This document shows, one piece after another, positions 11,886 through 22,403 of a stretch of 26,790 nucleotides of DNA. Every line of letters starts with the position of its first letter. Position 1 is the first letter of the stretch. A model generated the notes under the pieces. It ran no database searches and was not told the origin of the DNA. It saw nothing but the letters and a program-made list of their open reading frames with translations. A program made the translations under genes and the position numbers. The stretch lies in assembly GCA_013423325.1 (NCBI GenBank), contig BLJB01000468.1, forward strand, positions 1-26,790, in the 5' to 3' direction. The stretch comes from Usnea hakonensis (taxonomy: Eukaryota; Ascomycota; Lecanoromycetes; Lecanorales; Parmeliaceae).

Positions 11886-11939
11886 TTACGAATACCCCTT
11901 AATCGTAATATTATTATTATCTTTTATTATTATATCTAG

Positions 11940-13243
11940 ATCCCTTTCTTAATCCTTTAGTTTAACTAAGCCTAATAATACTATTTTATTAGATAACTAA
12001 TTAATTTTCTATAATTAGATTAAAATAATCTTAGTAGGGCTTAATAATAAAGATATTCTATTAAAAATAGTTATTAAAGATTTAGACTAAATATAAAAAA
12101 TATTTGAAATAGCCTTTACTAGTAGTAATATAAAGATTATAGACTTATAAAATAAATATAATTAATTAGAAATTAATATTACTATCTAGCTAGAGAAATA
12201 CTAGTAAGAGTTTAATACTTCTATTATTAGCTACTAGAAATAAATTATAGATCTTAATTAATAATTTATTTATATTTTTAATTCGGGCCCCTTATAAGCT
12301 AATTTTAAGGTACTACTTTCTAAACGCTCTATAAAGAGTCCCGATCTACCCCTCTATTTAGAGGATTAGACTACTTTAGAATAATAGTTTATAAAACTTA
12401 ATTTTAAGTTAAAAGATAATATAGACTAGTATCTAATTAAAGTATTTAAAGTTTAATACGTCTATAAGCGTTTCGAGGGGAAGACTAAAAATTAGATATA
12501 TCTAAAGATAAATAAGAATAGTATAATCTATATTAAGAATATTAAGGAATTTATTATAGTCTTATATCTAAATTTTAAAGATTTAAATATTAAGAATACT
12601 ATATAATAATATATTCTAAAACTATAATAAATAAATAAATTATTTTTAGAATATCTATCCTTATTCCTTTTTAAAATTAGTAATATTAGATTTAATAAGG
12701 AGATCTAGAAATTCTATCTCTAGAATAGCTTATATTAAGAGCTCTCTAACTATCTAGTAGATATAAGAGTCTCTAAGCTTAGCTTTAATAAACTAGTTAA
12801 TAAATACTAGTATAGGGATACTCGAGACTAATAATATAAAGAGTATTTTAATAAATTAGGCTCTAAGATAACCTAATTTATTACTAACCCTATATCTATA
12901 TTAGTAATATATATCTATACCCCCGAAAGATATATATATATATTTACTAATAATAGAAATATAACTATAGATCTATTAAAGATAGGCTTTAAGCCTTAGG
13001 GACCCTTTATAGTAGAAGAGAAATAATATCGCTATAATAACTAGCTCTATTTATATTATAGAGAGCTAAGGTACTATATTACTAACTATAATAAAAAACT
13101 ATTAAACTATACTAATATTTATTTAATTATAATTATACCTACCGCGCTAATAACTCTAGAAGGGAATAAGTCGGGAAAAGTATAATCTCTATATACTATT
13201 ATATATAGAGATAGTTAATTATTAAATAATCTCTTTTAAAATT
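11940..13243 (+). pseudogene. gag: gag remnant of copy C
   Basis: Remnant of the structural gag protein. The first part (about 12000-12260) looks coiled-coil-like with many former Gln codons; a typical retrotransposon gag region follows (about 12330-12800). The nucleocapsid zinc knuckle is at 13048-13089: Cys codons at 13048, 13057 and 13087 and the His codon at 13072 all read Tyr, with spacing CX2CX4HX4C preserved. The frame (codon start = 1 mod 3) ends near 13240 and overlaps the pol frame (0 mod 3), so pol lies -1 relative to gag, a common arrangement in Ty3/gypsy elements. The start is approximate, because no ATG survives. Confidence 0.78.
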
Positions 13244-16200
13244 AAACTCTAGTATTTTAAAAGCCTTAATTCCTAAACCTTATTCTAATAGTTATCTTAT
13301 ATTAGGATATAAGGTAGAATTAAATAAAATAGATTATATAACTAAAATACTATTTAATACTAAAGCTTTCTCTAAGAGTTTTATTAATATAATTTATATA
13401 TAAATTAATAAAATACCCTTAACCCCCCTTATAATCTCTAGAGATCTAAATAGATTCGATAGAAAGTCTACTATTTTCGGCCCTATTATTTATATTATTT
13501 ATTATAATTTTCTTATTTTAGATTATAAACTAATCTCTATAATCTTTTATATTATAGACCTTTTAGATTAAAATATTATTATCGATCTCCTATAGATAAA
13601 AAAATATAAGGTTAATCTTTATTTTAGGGTAAATAGAAATATACTCTCTTTTAGGGGAGTAATTCTAGAGTTTATTAAAAATCCTCCTATTTTACTTTTA
13701 ACCTCTAGAATCTTAATATTTACCTCTCTAGAAATTAAGTCTCTATTAATCTATATTTTAACCCGCTATTTTAGTAATTAATAATAATAGGCTAGACTCT
13801 ATATAAACTTTATTATAGTTATCTTATAAGCTATTAAACTTTTCTAGCTACCCCTAAATTCTAAATCTAAACCCTTATTAATTTATCTAATTAGGGCTAT
13901 ACCCTTCGCGCTTTTAACTAAGAAGCCGAGAATTAAAGTTTTTATAACTATTATAAAAGATATTAAAAAGGCTCTAAAATCTAAGATCTATATTAATTTA
14001 AGCTCTATACTCTTTAAGGAATATTATAATTTTCTAGATATTTTCTTTTAAATAGAAACTAATAAACTTCCTTTATATTATAAAATTAATTATAAAATTA
14101 AATTAGAATTAAGTAAGATACCCCTATTCGGCTCTCTCTATAATATATTTATAAGCGAATTAGAGGTATTTAAAAAAATTTTAGATAATAATCTTATAAA
14201 GGGCTTTATTTATCTAAATAAATTTTTAGTTATATTACTAGTCCTTTTTATCTATAAGTTAGAGGATAGACTACGCCTTTATATAGATTATTAGATACTT
14301 AATACTATTATAATTAAGAATTAATATCTAATTCCTTTAATTTAAGAGACCCTAGCTAGAATTTATTATACTAAGTACTTTACTAAGCTAGATATTATTA
14401 CTATATTTAATAAAATTAGAATAGCCTCTAAAAAGAAGTAGAAAATTATTTTTTATATTTATTATAAACTTTATAAATCTCTTATTATAAACTTTAGGCT
14501 CTATAAGGCCCCGTCTATATTCTAAAAATATATAAATAATCTTTTATATAAGTATCTAGACGATTTCTATATCGCGTATATTAATAATATCTTAATCTAT
14601 AATAATTTTAAGGTCGAGTATATCTAATATATAAAACTTATATTTACTAGGCTCCGCGAGGTAGACTTTTAAATTAATATTAATAAATATATCTTTAATA
14701 TAAATAAGGTATATTATTTAGGCCTAATAATTATTATCTATAATATTTAAATAGATCTAGATAAGCTCTTAGCGGTTACTAAATAACTAATTTTAATCTA
14801 TATTAAGGATATTTAAGCCTTTTTAGACTTCGCGAACTTCTATTAATAATTTATTAGAGGATTCTTACTACTCGCTAAACTACTTATTAAGTTTACTAAA
14901 AAGGAGGTTAAGTTCTAATAGAATTCTAATTATTAAAAAGTCTTTAATATTCTAAAACTCGCCTTTACTATAATCTTAATCCTATAATACTTTAATCTAA
15001 AAAAATAGATTATTATTAAGATTAATACTTCTAATAAAGTAGTAGTAGAGATAATATCTTAATATAACTTTTAAAGGGTTCTTAGACTTATTATATACTT
15101 CTTAACTAAAATATCCTCTATAGAGTATAATTATAAAATATATAATAAGGAGTTCCTAGTTATTATTTAGACTTTCGAGCTTTAGCGCTCTAAGCTTAAG
15201 GATATCTAAAAGCCTATATTTATAATATTTAACTATAAAAATCTAGAATATTTTATATTTATTAAGCTTTTTAATTATTATTAAGTCTATTAATCTAAGT
15301 TCCTTTCTAAATTTAATTTTAAAATTATCTACTATTTAGATATCTTAAATAGGCGTATAAATACTTTAATCTACTAGATTAAGTCCTAAAAAGATCTTAA
15401 TCTCTAATAGTAGATAGTCCTTAAGCCTAGAAATCTTAATATCTAAATCCGAGCCTAGAAAAAAGATATTCTTATTATCTAAATAGCTTTTCTAACTTTT
15501 ATCTAAAATAGAAGAGCCTCGTATTCTACTATTCTAGCCTTTAAATTAGAGCTAGATAAGTCTTAATCTAATCTAGAATCTAAACTAGACTTAGAAGACG
15601 CTATTTAATTAATCTATATAGATAGCGAGTAAGTCTAGATCGTAATTAATATTTTATAGATAGATATCTAGAAGCTAAAGGGCTTCCCCCTATTAGAATA
15701 TAAACTATATAATAATAAGGTCTACTTTAGAGATAGATTCTTTATTCCTAATAATAATAAGTTATATTTACGCTTTATTAAACTCGCTTATAATATATCT
15801 ATAGCGGGTTATCTAGACCGTATTAAAACCTATAAGGTTTTAATCTATTTATATTACTAGCCGGGAATTTCTAACTTTATAAAATAATTTATTACTAATT
15901 ATTATAATTATATTTATACTAAAGTCTTCTATAAAAAGTATCTAAGACTTTTAAGATCTCTATCTATACTATAAAGGCGATAGGCCTATATCTTAATAGA
16001 TTTTATTATTAGGTTACTTCTAAATATTAACTATTATAATTAAGAGTATATTAATATTTTTATAATTATAGATCGATTAATAAAAATAGTAAAATATATC
16101 CCTATAAATAGAATTATAGCCGAAGATACGGTCTATACCTTCTATCTTTATATCTAGAAAAACTATAGGCTCCCTTATAATTTTATTATTAATTAGGATA

Positions 16201-17243
16201 TATAATTCGAGAGCTATTTCTAGTATAAATTATATATTTATTATAGAATTAAGGCTAGCCTCTCTACCGCCTTCTATCTAGAAATAGATAGCTAGATTAA
16301 GCGAGCTAATATAATACTAGAATAATATCTAAAGATCTTTATAAACTTCTTTTAAAATAACTAGATAAAATAGCTCCCTTTAACTAAATTTACTACTAAT
16401 AACTATCTTTTAGAAGCTATCTAGTTTACTCTATTCTTTATAAATTTAGACTAATATCCCTATATAGGTTTTAAACCTAGCTTCTATTAGAAAGATTATA
16501 TTATAAATTATTAGTAATTTAAAGACTAGCTATATATTAACGACTTCGCCCTATAAATAGACTATATTAATAAAATTATAAGTATTTAAATAATACTTAT
16601 CTAGGCCTCTTAAGAAGAATTCGCTAATTAAAATTAATAATCTATACCTAAATATTAAGCCCGTAATTTAGTATAGCTAAATATTAGAAATCTATAGCTC
16701 TAGTATACCTTTAAGAAGCTCTTAGAGAAATTTAAGAGGCCCTTCTCTATTATTAAAAGTATTAGAACTTATATCTATTAATTAGAGCTCCTCCTAAATT
16801 AGTCCTATTATAATATCTTTTATATTAACCTCTTATAATCTATAGCCTTTAATCTAGTCCCTAGCTAAGCCCCCTTAGTCCTATTTTTTTCCCTCGATAT
16901 CTAAAATCGAGATATCTAGGTTATTAAGTTAATTAAGGATAGTAAAATAGAGCGCGATACTCTAAAATTTAGAATTAAATAGGAAGATATTTACTACTAT
17001 ATTTAGAAACCTTTTAAATATATTTATATAGCCTCTAAGGCCTTAGATAACTATTTTAAATAATATCTAGAATATACTAGCTATACTACTTAGATTATAT
17101 ATAAAGAAAACCCTAATAATTTTAATATAGAGTCTAATTCTAATCTAGAAAATAACTTATTTATATCTACCCGCTTAAAAAGTACTAAATCTAAATTATT
17201 TAGAATTCGATCTTAGGGGGGGAATACTATTACGGTTTCTTAA
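13200..17243 (+). pseudogene. pol: pol remnant of copy C: protease, RT, RNase H, integrase, chromodomain
   Basis: One frame can be followed for about 1340 codons if TAG/TAA are read as former Gln/Trp. Protease at about 13341-13380 (LFNTKAFSKSFIN, with the DTG Asp now Asn and the Gly changed). RT about 14067-14700, active site Y-I-N-N at 14577-14588. RNase H about 14980-15300 (IKINTSN at 15015-15035, first Asp now Asn). Integrase zinc region about 15760-15900 with Cys read as Tyr; core about 15985-16600, first Asp kept at 15999-16001, second Asp now Asn at 16191-16193, Glu now Lys at 16299-16301. Chromodomain about 16905-17085. The tail G-G-N-T-I-T-V-S and the stop TAA (17241-17243) lie across the polypurine tract into the LTR; that TAA is also present in the lightly mutated LTR of copy A, so it is probably the original stop. 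Confidence 0.9.
17213..17222 (+). other. Polypurine tract of copy C
   Basis: TTAGGGGGGG ends five bases before the 3' LTR start at 17228, the expected place for plus-strand DNA priming. The same tract lies at about 76-85 (copy A) and about 6035-6046 (copy B) on the minus strand. Confidence 0.85.
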
Positions 17244-17491
17244 TATATATATAATATATAATATTTAAATCTATATATAATATTTAAATCTATATTTACT
17301 TATTCTAAATATATATATTAATTACTAGTATACGGGGTACGGGTATTTAAAGGGTAAATCTTTTAAGCGAACTCTCTTTCTCTTTTTTTCCTCTTCGTAT
17401 TCGTCTTATATAACTAGCCTCTACTTATAGTTAGAGATAAATTATTAATACCAAATCCTTATGCCCGTGAATCCTTACCTGAACCTTGACA
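17228..17491 (+). repeat. 3' LTR of copy C (264 bp)
   Basis: Starts TATTACGG (RIP form of TGTTACGG) and ends CCTTGACA. The last 40 or so bases keep CA and TG, unlike the rest. It carries the same 19-bp duplication as the 5' LTR. The TSD CTACT follows at 17492-17496. Confidence 0.93.
17406..17413 (+). promoter_or_regulatory. Possible TATA box of the Family 1 LTR
   Basis: TTATATAA, downstream of a CT-rich run (about 17371-17395). The box is kept in all LTR copies, including the lightly mutated part of copy B at about 5956-5963 on the minus strand, so it is not only a product of RIP. Assignment as a promoter is inference. Confidence 0.35.
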
Positions 17492-17555
17492 CTACTACCC
17501 TAAGTTCAAATTTTTAACAAGACTTGGGATAAGTCTTTTTTAGGGGGGGGGGTAA
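17492..17555 (+). repeat. 3' end of E' internal region with polypurine tract
   Basis: This continues the E' sequence that stops at 5875: collapsing the CTACT duplication gives the same junction as the uninterrupted copy at 23270-23285. A tract of ten G (17543-17552) lies three bases before the LTR and is the polypurine tract of a plus-strand element. Confidence 0.88.
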
Positions 17556-17714
17556 TATTAGGATACGGTCCGTACCTTTAATATAGATACTAGGCTAGCG
17601 CCCGTAGGAATCTCTACTTAAGGCGAACTTCTTATATCTTAGATATTCTCTCCTTAGATTTAATATTTTATCACTATATCTACGTTGCACTTTGAGTCCA
17701 TATCGATCCTGACA
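17556..17714 (+). repeat. 3' LTR of Family 3 element E' (159 bp)
   Basis: LTR from TATTAGGATACGG (RIP form of TGTTAGGATACGG) to GATCCTGACA; the two ends are short inverted repeats of each other. It matches 23053-23211 in inverted orientation, also 159 bp. The last 30 or so bases keep CA/TG. It is followed by ATAAT (17715-17719), the likely right half of its TSD, inside the G pol fragment. Confidence 0.9.
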
Positions 17715-17853
17715 ATAATATATTTCTTATCTATATACTATTCGTATAGTAATAAAAATAGGACTTATTAAGCTTCCTATTAAGATAAACTTTTATTATA
17801 GTATAGATAAAAACTTATTTATTATATTATTCTTACTCTTATAATCTAAGTAT
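17715..17853 (-). pseudogene. pol: Family 4 gypsy pol fragment G, distal part (after RNase H)
   Basis: The minus-strand reading continues without a frame change from the RNase H part at 22404-23052 once the D insertion and one AGTAT are removed: ...N-I-L-S-R-Y-L-D-Y-K-S-K-N. This matches the ...ADALSRRPDY... linker that follows RNase H in gypsy elements. It is cut at 17714/17715 by the LTR of E'. It includes the left AGTAT TSD (17849-17853) of element D. Confidence 0.75.
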
Positions 17854-18048
17854 TATTACGAGTGTGACTACTTGTAGGGCTGATTGCGCGGCTAAAGGAG
17901 ACACGTAACCTCCTTCCTATTCGGGTTTAGCGCCTTAGTACTTCTCTATCTATATATCTTTCTTATACCTATATATAGATTTTACCTCTTTATTAATTAA
18001 ATCCTCGTTATATACTACTATTAACTTAATCTAGTTATAGTCCTAATA
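17854..18048 (+). repeat. 5' LTR of element D (195 bp)
   Basis: Starts TATTACGAG (RIP form of TGTTACGAG) and ends GTCCTAATA (from GTCCTAACA). Bases 17861-17905 keep several TG and CA; the rest is mutated compared with the 3' LTR, and the two differ by transitions over their length. Confidence 0.93.
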
Positions 18049-18569
18049 TTATTTAATTAATCTATTAATCGTACGATACTAATAATCCTATTACTATTCT
18101 ACTCGAGGCTTTAGACAAGCTAAAAGAACCTAAGAGGGGGTATTTATAAGTTAATAATCTAGTAACGATATACTAGATATATCTTAAATAATACGGAGTA
18201 TTACTAGTACGCCTAAATAATACGGTATACTAGATAGAAGAGTATTTAATAAAAGACTATACTATCGACGATATAGAAAGAAATCGCCTCGAGAAGGTAT
18301 AACCGTAGCCGACCTATTAAATAATAATAATATAATAATATTATAGGCGGAGAGATATCTTTCTTAATATATACTTTAAACGTATTTTAATACTTTAAAT
18401 AAACTAAATCAATTAATAAATAATTATTTAAGAAATCTTATATTTAATATATTAAAAGGAGAAAATTTTATCTTTTAAATATCTAGTTTAAAAAAGAGTT
18501 AACTATCTTTTAATAATTAGTTATATTTTCTATTATAAATCTGGGGGAGTAAAATTATTTCTTTACTAC
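18049..18569 (+). other. Leader of element D, no gene recognised
   Basis: About 520 bp between the 5' LTR and the gag remnant. It holds short direct repeats (TAAATAATACGG near 18188 and 18213), a purine run CTGGGGGAG at about 18541-18549, and a CT-rich run at 18561-18586. I see no protein family and no clear tRNA primer binding site after the LTR. It could hold the mutated N-terminus of gag. Confidence 0.5.
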
Positions 18570-19950
18570 CTTTTCTTTCTTTTCTCTAGAATCTTTCTAA
18601 GATCTATCCGAGATCTATTAAATTACTAAATAGCTCTATTAACTACTTAATTAGATAAACTCCGAGAGCCTTAGAATATACTACTCCTAAGTAATAAAGA
18701 TAAACGATTAGTTTCCCTTCTAAAAGATAAACTCTATAACTCCTCAAATAAGAATAGGGCCTATTATAACGTATTTTAAAAGATCTCTTAAACTTTAGAA
18801 CCCGATATTTTAGGGCTTTTAGATACTCCTCGTTACCTTAATTTAACTAACTATCTATAATAGCTAAGAGGAGTATCTAGAAAAATATTAATACCCTTAG
18901 CCGAAAATAATAACGCGGCTATTTCCTAGAATATCTCCTCTATAGATAAGCTTATATAGTAGGCTAGAGAGAACCCTAAAGAGTTTCTAAATATATTAAA
19001 TTAGATCTATTAAGAGAGAGATATAGGTATTTAGATCTCTTAGTTATTAGAAAAGAAGATTATAAAGCGATAACTCGCTATATAATAATTAATAGATATA
19101 TAAGAGGATCTCGTATCTATAAATTCTAAATTAGAATAATTTTAAAATATTTAAAATAGTATAGAGTCGTTTTCTATAATCGTTATTAAGCGCTTTTAAA
19201 AGTATCCGGATCCTCCTCTCTTTACTAATAATATAGATCCTATCTAGAAGGATTAGAAGAGTAAAATAATAATTAAACTAAAGATTAATAAAGATTATTA
19301 GAATAATAATAAGAGCTATATAAATTATATATTCTTACATTTTAGAGGAAAGGTAGTAAAGTAAATCTACTCTTATTAAAAAGCTAATATAAATAACTCC
19401 TTTTTTATTATTTAGGATATTATAAATAAACTCGCTACTATATTTAAAGACTTTAACTATAAGCGGAACTATAGATAATAGTTTACCGCTCTTTAAATAG
19501 ATACTATATAGTTTATAGACTTTTATTTAGACTTTAGATAATTATCCTCTTATCTTAAATATAACGAGGATCTTCTAATTAAGGAGTTATATAATAAAGT
19601 AGCTACCCGGCTTTAGATCTTTTAGAATAATTAATAATTCGAGTTCGAAATTCTTAAAGAGGCTAAAAAGTATATAGTAAAGCTTAATAACTTATAGTAA
19701 ATTATATAAGAAAATCGAGATAAAGTCTTATAAAAGAATAAATTATAAAATACTAAAAAAGTAGTATTTATCTCTATTCTATTAAAGATAGCTTTTAAAC
19801 CTATCTATAGTCCTCTAATAAAATATATCTTATCGAGTAATATTATTTATATTAAAGATATAGATAAAGATATCTATTTTAAATACTATAAACTAGAATA
19901 TCGCGTAAGAGACTATCTAAATAATTAGACTTATCCGTATAACCCGAACT
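18570..19950 (+). pseudogene. gag: gag remnant of element D
   Basis: Gag remnant in frame 0 mod 3. A stretch from about 19195 (K-Y-P-D-P-P-L-F-T) to about 19700 reads as a retrotransposon gag domain: basic linker, G-G-K-like turn, F-F-I-I-Q-D-I-like helix, Y-N/R-Q-Q-F-T segment, D-F-Y-L-D-F segment. A zinc knuckle follows at 19875-19916, where all three Cys and the His read Tyr with spacing CX2CX4HX4C kept. Many in-frame TAG/TAA replace Gln. The N-terminal limit is approximate. Confidence 0.8.
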
Positions 19951-20099
19951 TATATAAACGAGATCTACGAGTTTACGAGATCTTAATAGACGGGGTATAT
20001 AATTTAGATTATTATAAAGATTTAGAGGGCTTAGGAAATAACTATCCTTTACTATAAACTTAATAGAAGATAAGATAGAAGTAGAATATTATTATTCTA

Positions 20100-21826
20100 A
20101 TAATAATAAAAAAGGACTTATACTCGCTCTCTAGATTATACTAAAGTCTTCTCTATTTTCTAAAAGGCCTTTTACTATACTAGATATACTATATAGCTAA
20201 AAAAAGAGATACTAATTACCTCTCCTAATTAATACTAGTATTATTAGATACTACTTTATTAATAAGAGGATAATTCCGGCTATATATACTACTTTTAGAA
20301 TCTTATCTATACCTCTTTCTAAGTCTCGCTATATATATAGATATAATAGTAATATATTAAAGACTTCTATTATTTATTTAATTCTATTTAATCTAGAAGT
20401 TAATAATTATAAGGAGTTAACGGTTCCTATACTTATTATTAATTTAGAATAATATACTATTATTCTTAATAAATCCTAGATAAACTAAAATAGAGTCTTA
20501 CTTAATATATAATTTAATATAATAATCTTTTCTACTAATACTAGTCTAGAAGTGCGAATTACTAAGATCTTATCTATTCTATTTGCCCCTAAGATCCTAT
20601 AAAGGGAACGCTTATTAACTAAAAAAAAGATCTTTACTATACGAAGTATAAATATAGAAGCTTTTAGTCTCCTCGCTTATTAGATAAGAGCTAAAGAGAT
20701 TTAGCTATTTACTATATTAATAAAGGATATTAATACCTTTATCTTTACTAATTAGAAGGACTACCTAGATACTCTAGAAATAAATACTATAGAAGCGCCT
20801 AAGATAGATTATAAGATAGTTTAGAAAAAGCTTCCTCCTAAATACTAGAATTTTTAAGATATCTTTAATTATATCTAGGCTAATAAGCTTCCTCCTTATT
20901 AATTCTATAATTATAAAATTAAGCTAACTTCTAATATAAAGCCCCTATAGAGTAGAGTATATTATATATCTTTATATAAGATATAGCGAGTTAAGGAGTA
21001 TCTTTCTAAGAATCTCTTTAAGGGATTTATTATCCTTAGTAAAGCTTTTTACGCGTTACTAATCCTCTTTATATTAAAATCTAATAGCGATTTACGATTC
21101 TATATAGATTATTAAAAGCTAAATATTCTTATTAAGCGTAATTAGTATCCCCTTCCTCTTATAGAAGAGATTATTAGAAAGATTGGGAGATATAAATATC
21201 TTACTCGCTTAGATATTATTATAGTATTTAATAAGCTTTAAATATATTCTAAAAGTAAAGATTTAACTACTTTTATAACGGCTCTAAGATTATATAAGTA
21301 TAAAGTCCTTTTATTTAGACTAATTAATAGATTAAGCTCTTTCTAGTAATATATTAATAAGATACTATAGGAATTCCTAAATAACTTCTATTAAGTCTAC
21401 CTCGATAATATCTTTATCTATAGTAAATTAAGAAAGGAGTACCGAGATTATATCCGAAAAGTATTATCTCGCTTTAGAGATACTAGTCTATAGGTAGATA
21501 TTAAGAAGTATGAATTTAACGTAGAAAAGATAGTCTTCCTAGATATTATTATATTAGGCTAAGGACTCCGAATAGATCCTAAGAAGATAGAAGCTATCGT
21601 TAAATAGCCTCCTCCTACGAATCTAAAAGAGGTGTAAGGCTTTATTAGATTTGCCAACTTCTATAGGCGTTTCATCTATGAGTTCTCAAAGCTGGTAAAG
21701 CCCTTGGTGCTCCTCACCAGAAAGGATACTCCATTCGTGTGGAATGAGGCCAGGGAAAAGCGAAAAGCCTCCTACCCCTCTACATCCACGTCACATGAAG
21801 CCTACCACGCATGCTCCCCTCGTTAA
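20100..21826 (+). pseudogene. pol: pol remnant of element D: protease and RT only
   Basis: Frame 2 mod 3, so -1 relative to gag. Protease: L-I-N-T-S at 20225-20239 (from L-I-D-T-G/S). RT starts with K-L-P-P-Y at about 20885; F-Y-I-D-Y and R-L-D-I motifs are visible; the active site at 21398-21409 is Y-L-D-N: the first Asp is kept after a C and the second is Asn after a T. From 21638 to the TAA at 21824-21826 the frame is open and lightly mutated, with the RT connection motif F-A-N-F-Y-R-R-F-I and then F-V-W-N-E-A. After N-E-A-R-E-K (about 21755) the similarity to gypsy pol stops; RNase H and integrase are absent. No ATG start can be given. Confidence 0.85.
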
Positions 21827-22193
21827 TATATGTAAGAAGACCCTCCGACACTATATCGTATTACCCCTAGAGCCTTACTATCGCCGGTAGTACCCTGTAT
21901 CGAAATTACCTTCTAGTATTTGGCTAGATTTCTTTAGAGAAAGTTCACAATAAGGCTCTATATAAGGCTCCGTATTAAGGTTCGGTTCGGCTCGGGAGTA
22001 TCCGACTAATAGGAGGCCTTTATTCTATACTTCCTTCTCTATTTAAAAATCGAATATTAAATAGTCGTAATACCTTTTTTATTAACTATTTTATTAATCT
22101 ATAATTAAATCGCTTTATACCGGGCGGCCTAGAATAGTTTAATATTATATATATAATAGATATTATCTCTAAAGGTATACGGATATACCTTCT
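21827..22193 (+). other. 3' region of element D, no gene recognised
   Basis: About 370 bp between the end of the truncated pol frame and the polypurine tract. The first part (to about 21960) keeps CA/TG and is GC-richer, the remainder is RIP-mutated. I could not recognise a protein domain. It may contain the C-terminal end of the original pol joined by an internal deletion. Confidence 0.55.
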
Positions 22194-22205
22194 AAAGGGG
22201 GGGGG
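22194..22205 (+). other. Polypurine tract of element D
   Basis: AAAGGGGGGGGG (nine G) ends three bases before the 3' LTR start at 22209. Confidence 0.85.
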
Positions 22206-22208
22206 TAA

Positions 22209-22403
22209 TATTACGAGTATAACTACTTGTAGGGCTAATTACGTGGTTGAAGGAGATACGTGACCTCCTTCCTATTCGGGTTTAGCGCCTTGGTACTTCT
22301 CTACCTATATATCTTTCTTATACCTGTATATAGATTTTACCTCCTCATCAATTGAATCCTCGTTATACACCACTATTGACTTGATCTAGTTGCAGTCCTA
22401 ACA
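22209..22403 (+). repeat. 3' LTR of element D (195 bp)
   Basis: Starts TATTACGAG, ends GTCCTAACA. It is less mutated than the 5' LTR, keeping CA/TG at many places from 22245 to the end. The TSD AGTAT follows at 22404-22408. Confidence 0.93.

Larger units (their letters stand above)
11622..17491 (+). mobile_element. Family 1 Ty3/gypsy chromovirus, copy C (complete, RIP-mutated)
   Basis: Complete plus-strand element: 5' LTR 11622-11885 and 3' LTR 17228-17491 (both 264 bp), internal region 11886-17227 (5342 bp), TSD CTACT (5871-5875 and 17492-17496, separated on the left by the later copy B). Order: gag, protease, RT, RNase H, integrase, chromodomain, polypurine tract. A 19-bp tandem duplication in both LTRs distinguishes it from copies A and B. 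Chromodomains of this class of element (shown for MAGGY of Magnaporthe) guide integration to H3K9-methylated chromatin, which fits a nest of insertions; that link is inference for this element. Confidence 0.95.
17854..22403 (+). mobile_element. Family 2 Ty3/gypsy element D, complete ends, pol truncated
   Basis: Plus-strand LTR retrotransposon of 4550 bp with two 195-bp LTRs (17854-18048, 22209-22403) and a perfect TSD AGTAT (17849-17853, 22404-22408). Gag with zinc knuckle, protease and RT are recognisable. RNase H and integrase are missing: the pol frame stops soon after the RT connection region. It is a deletion derivative that needed another element for integrase. It is heavily RIP-mutated except for the LTR ends and about 21640-21960. 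Confidence 0.93.

Noticed and set aside
13225..13250. Slippery heptamer TTTAAAA at the gag/pol overlap of copy C
   Set aside because: It is out of register with the gag codons and is absent at the matching position of copy A, so it is probably a product of RIP.
17541..17552. Poly-G runs as G-quadruplex regulators
   Set aside because: Each is a single G run three to five bases before an LTR, fully explained as a polypurine tract.
18541..18549. Second polypurine tract in the leader of element D
   Set aside because: No LTR start follows it, and the purine run is short.
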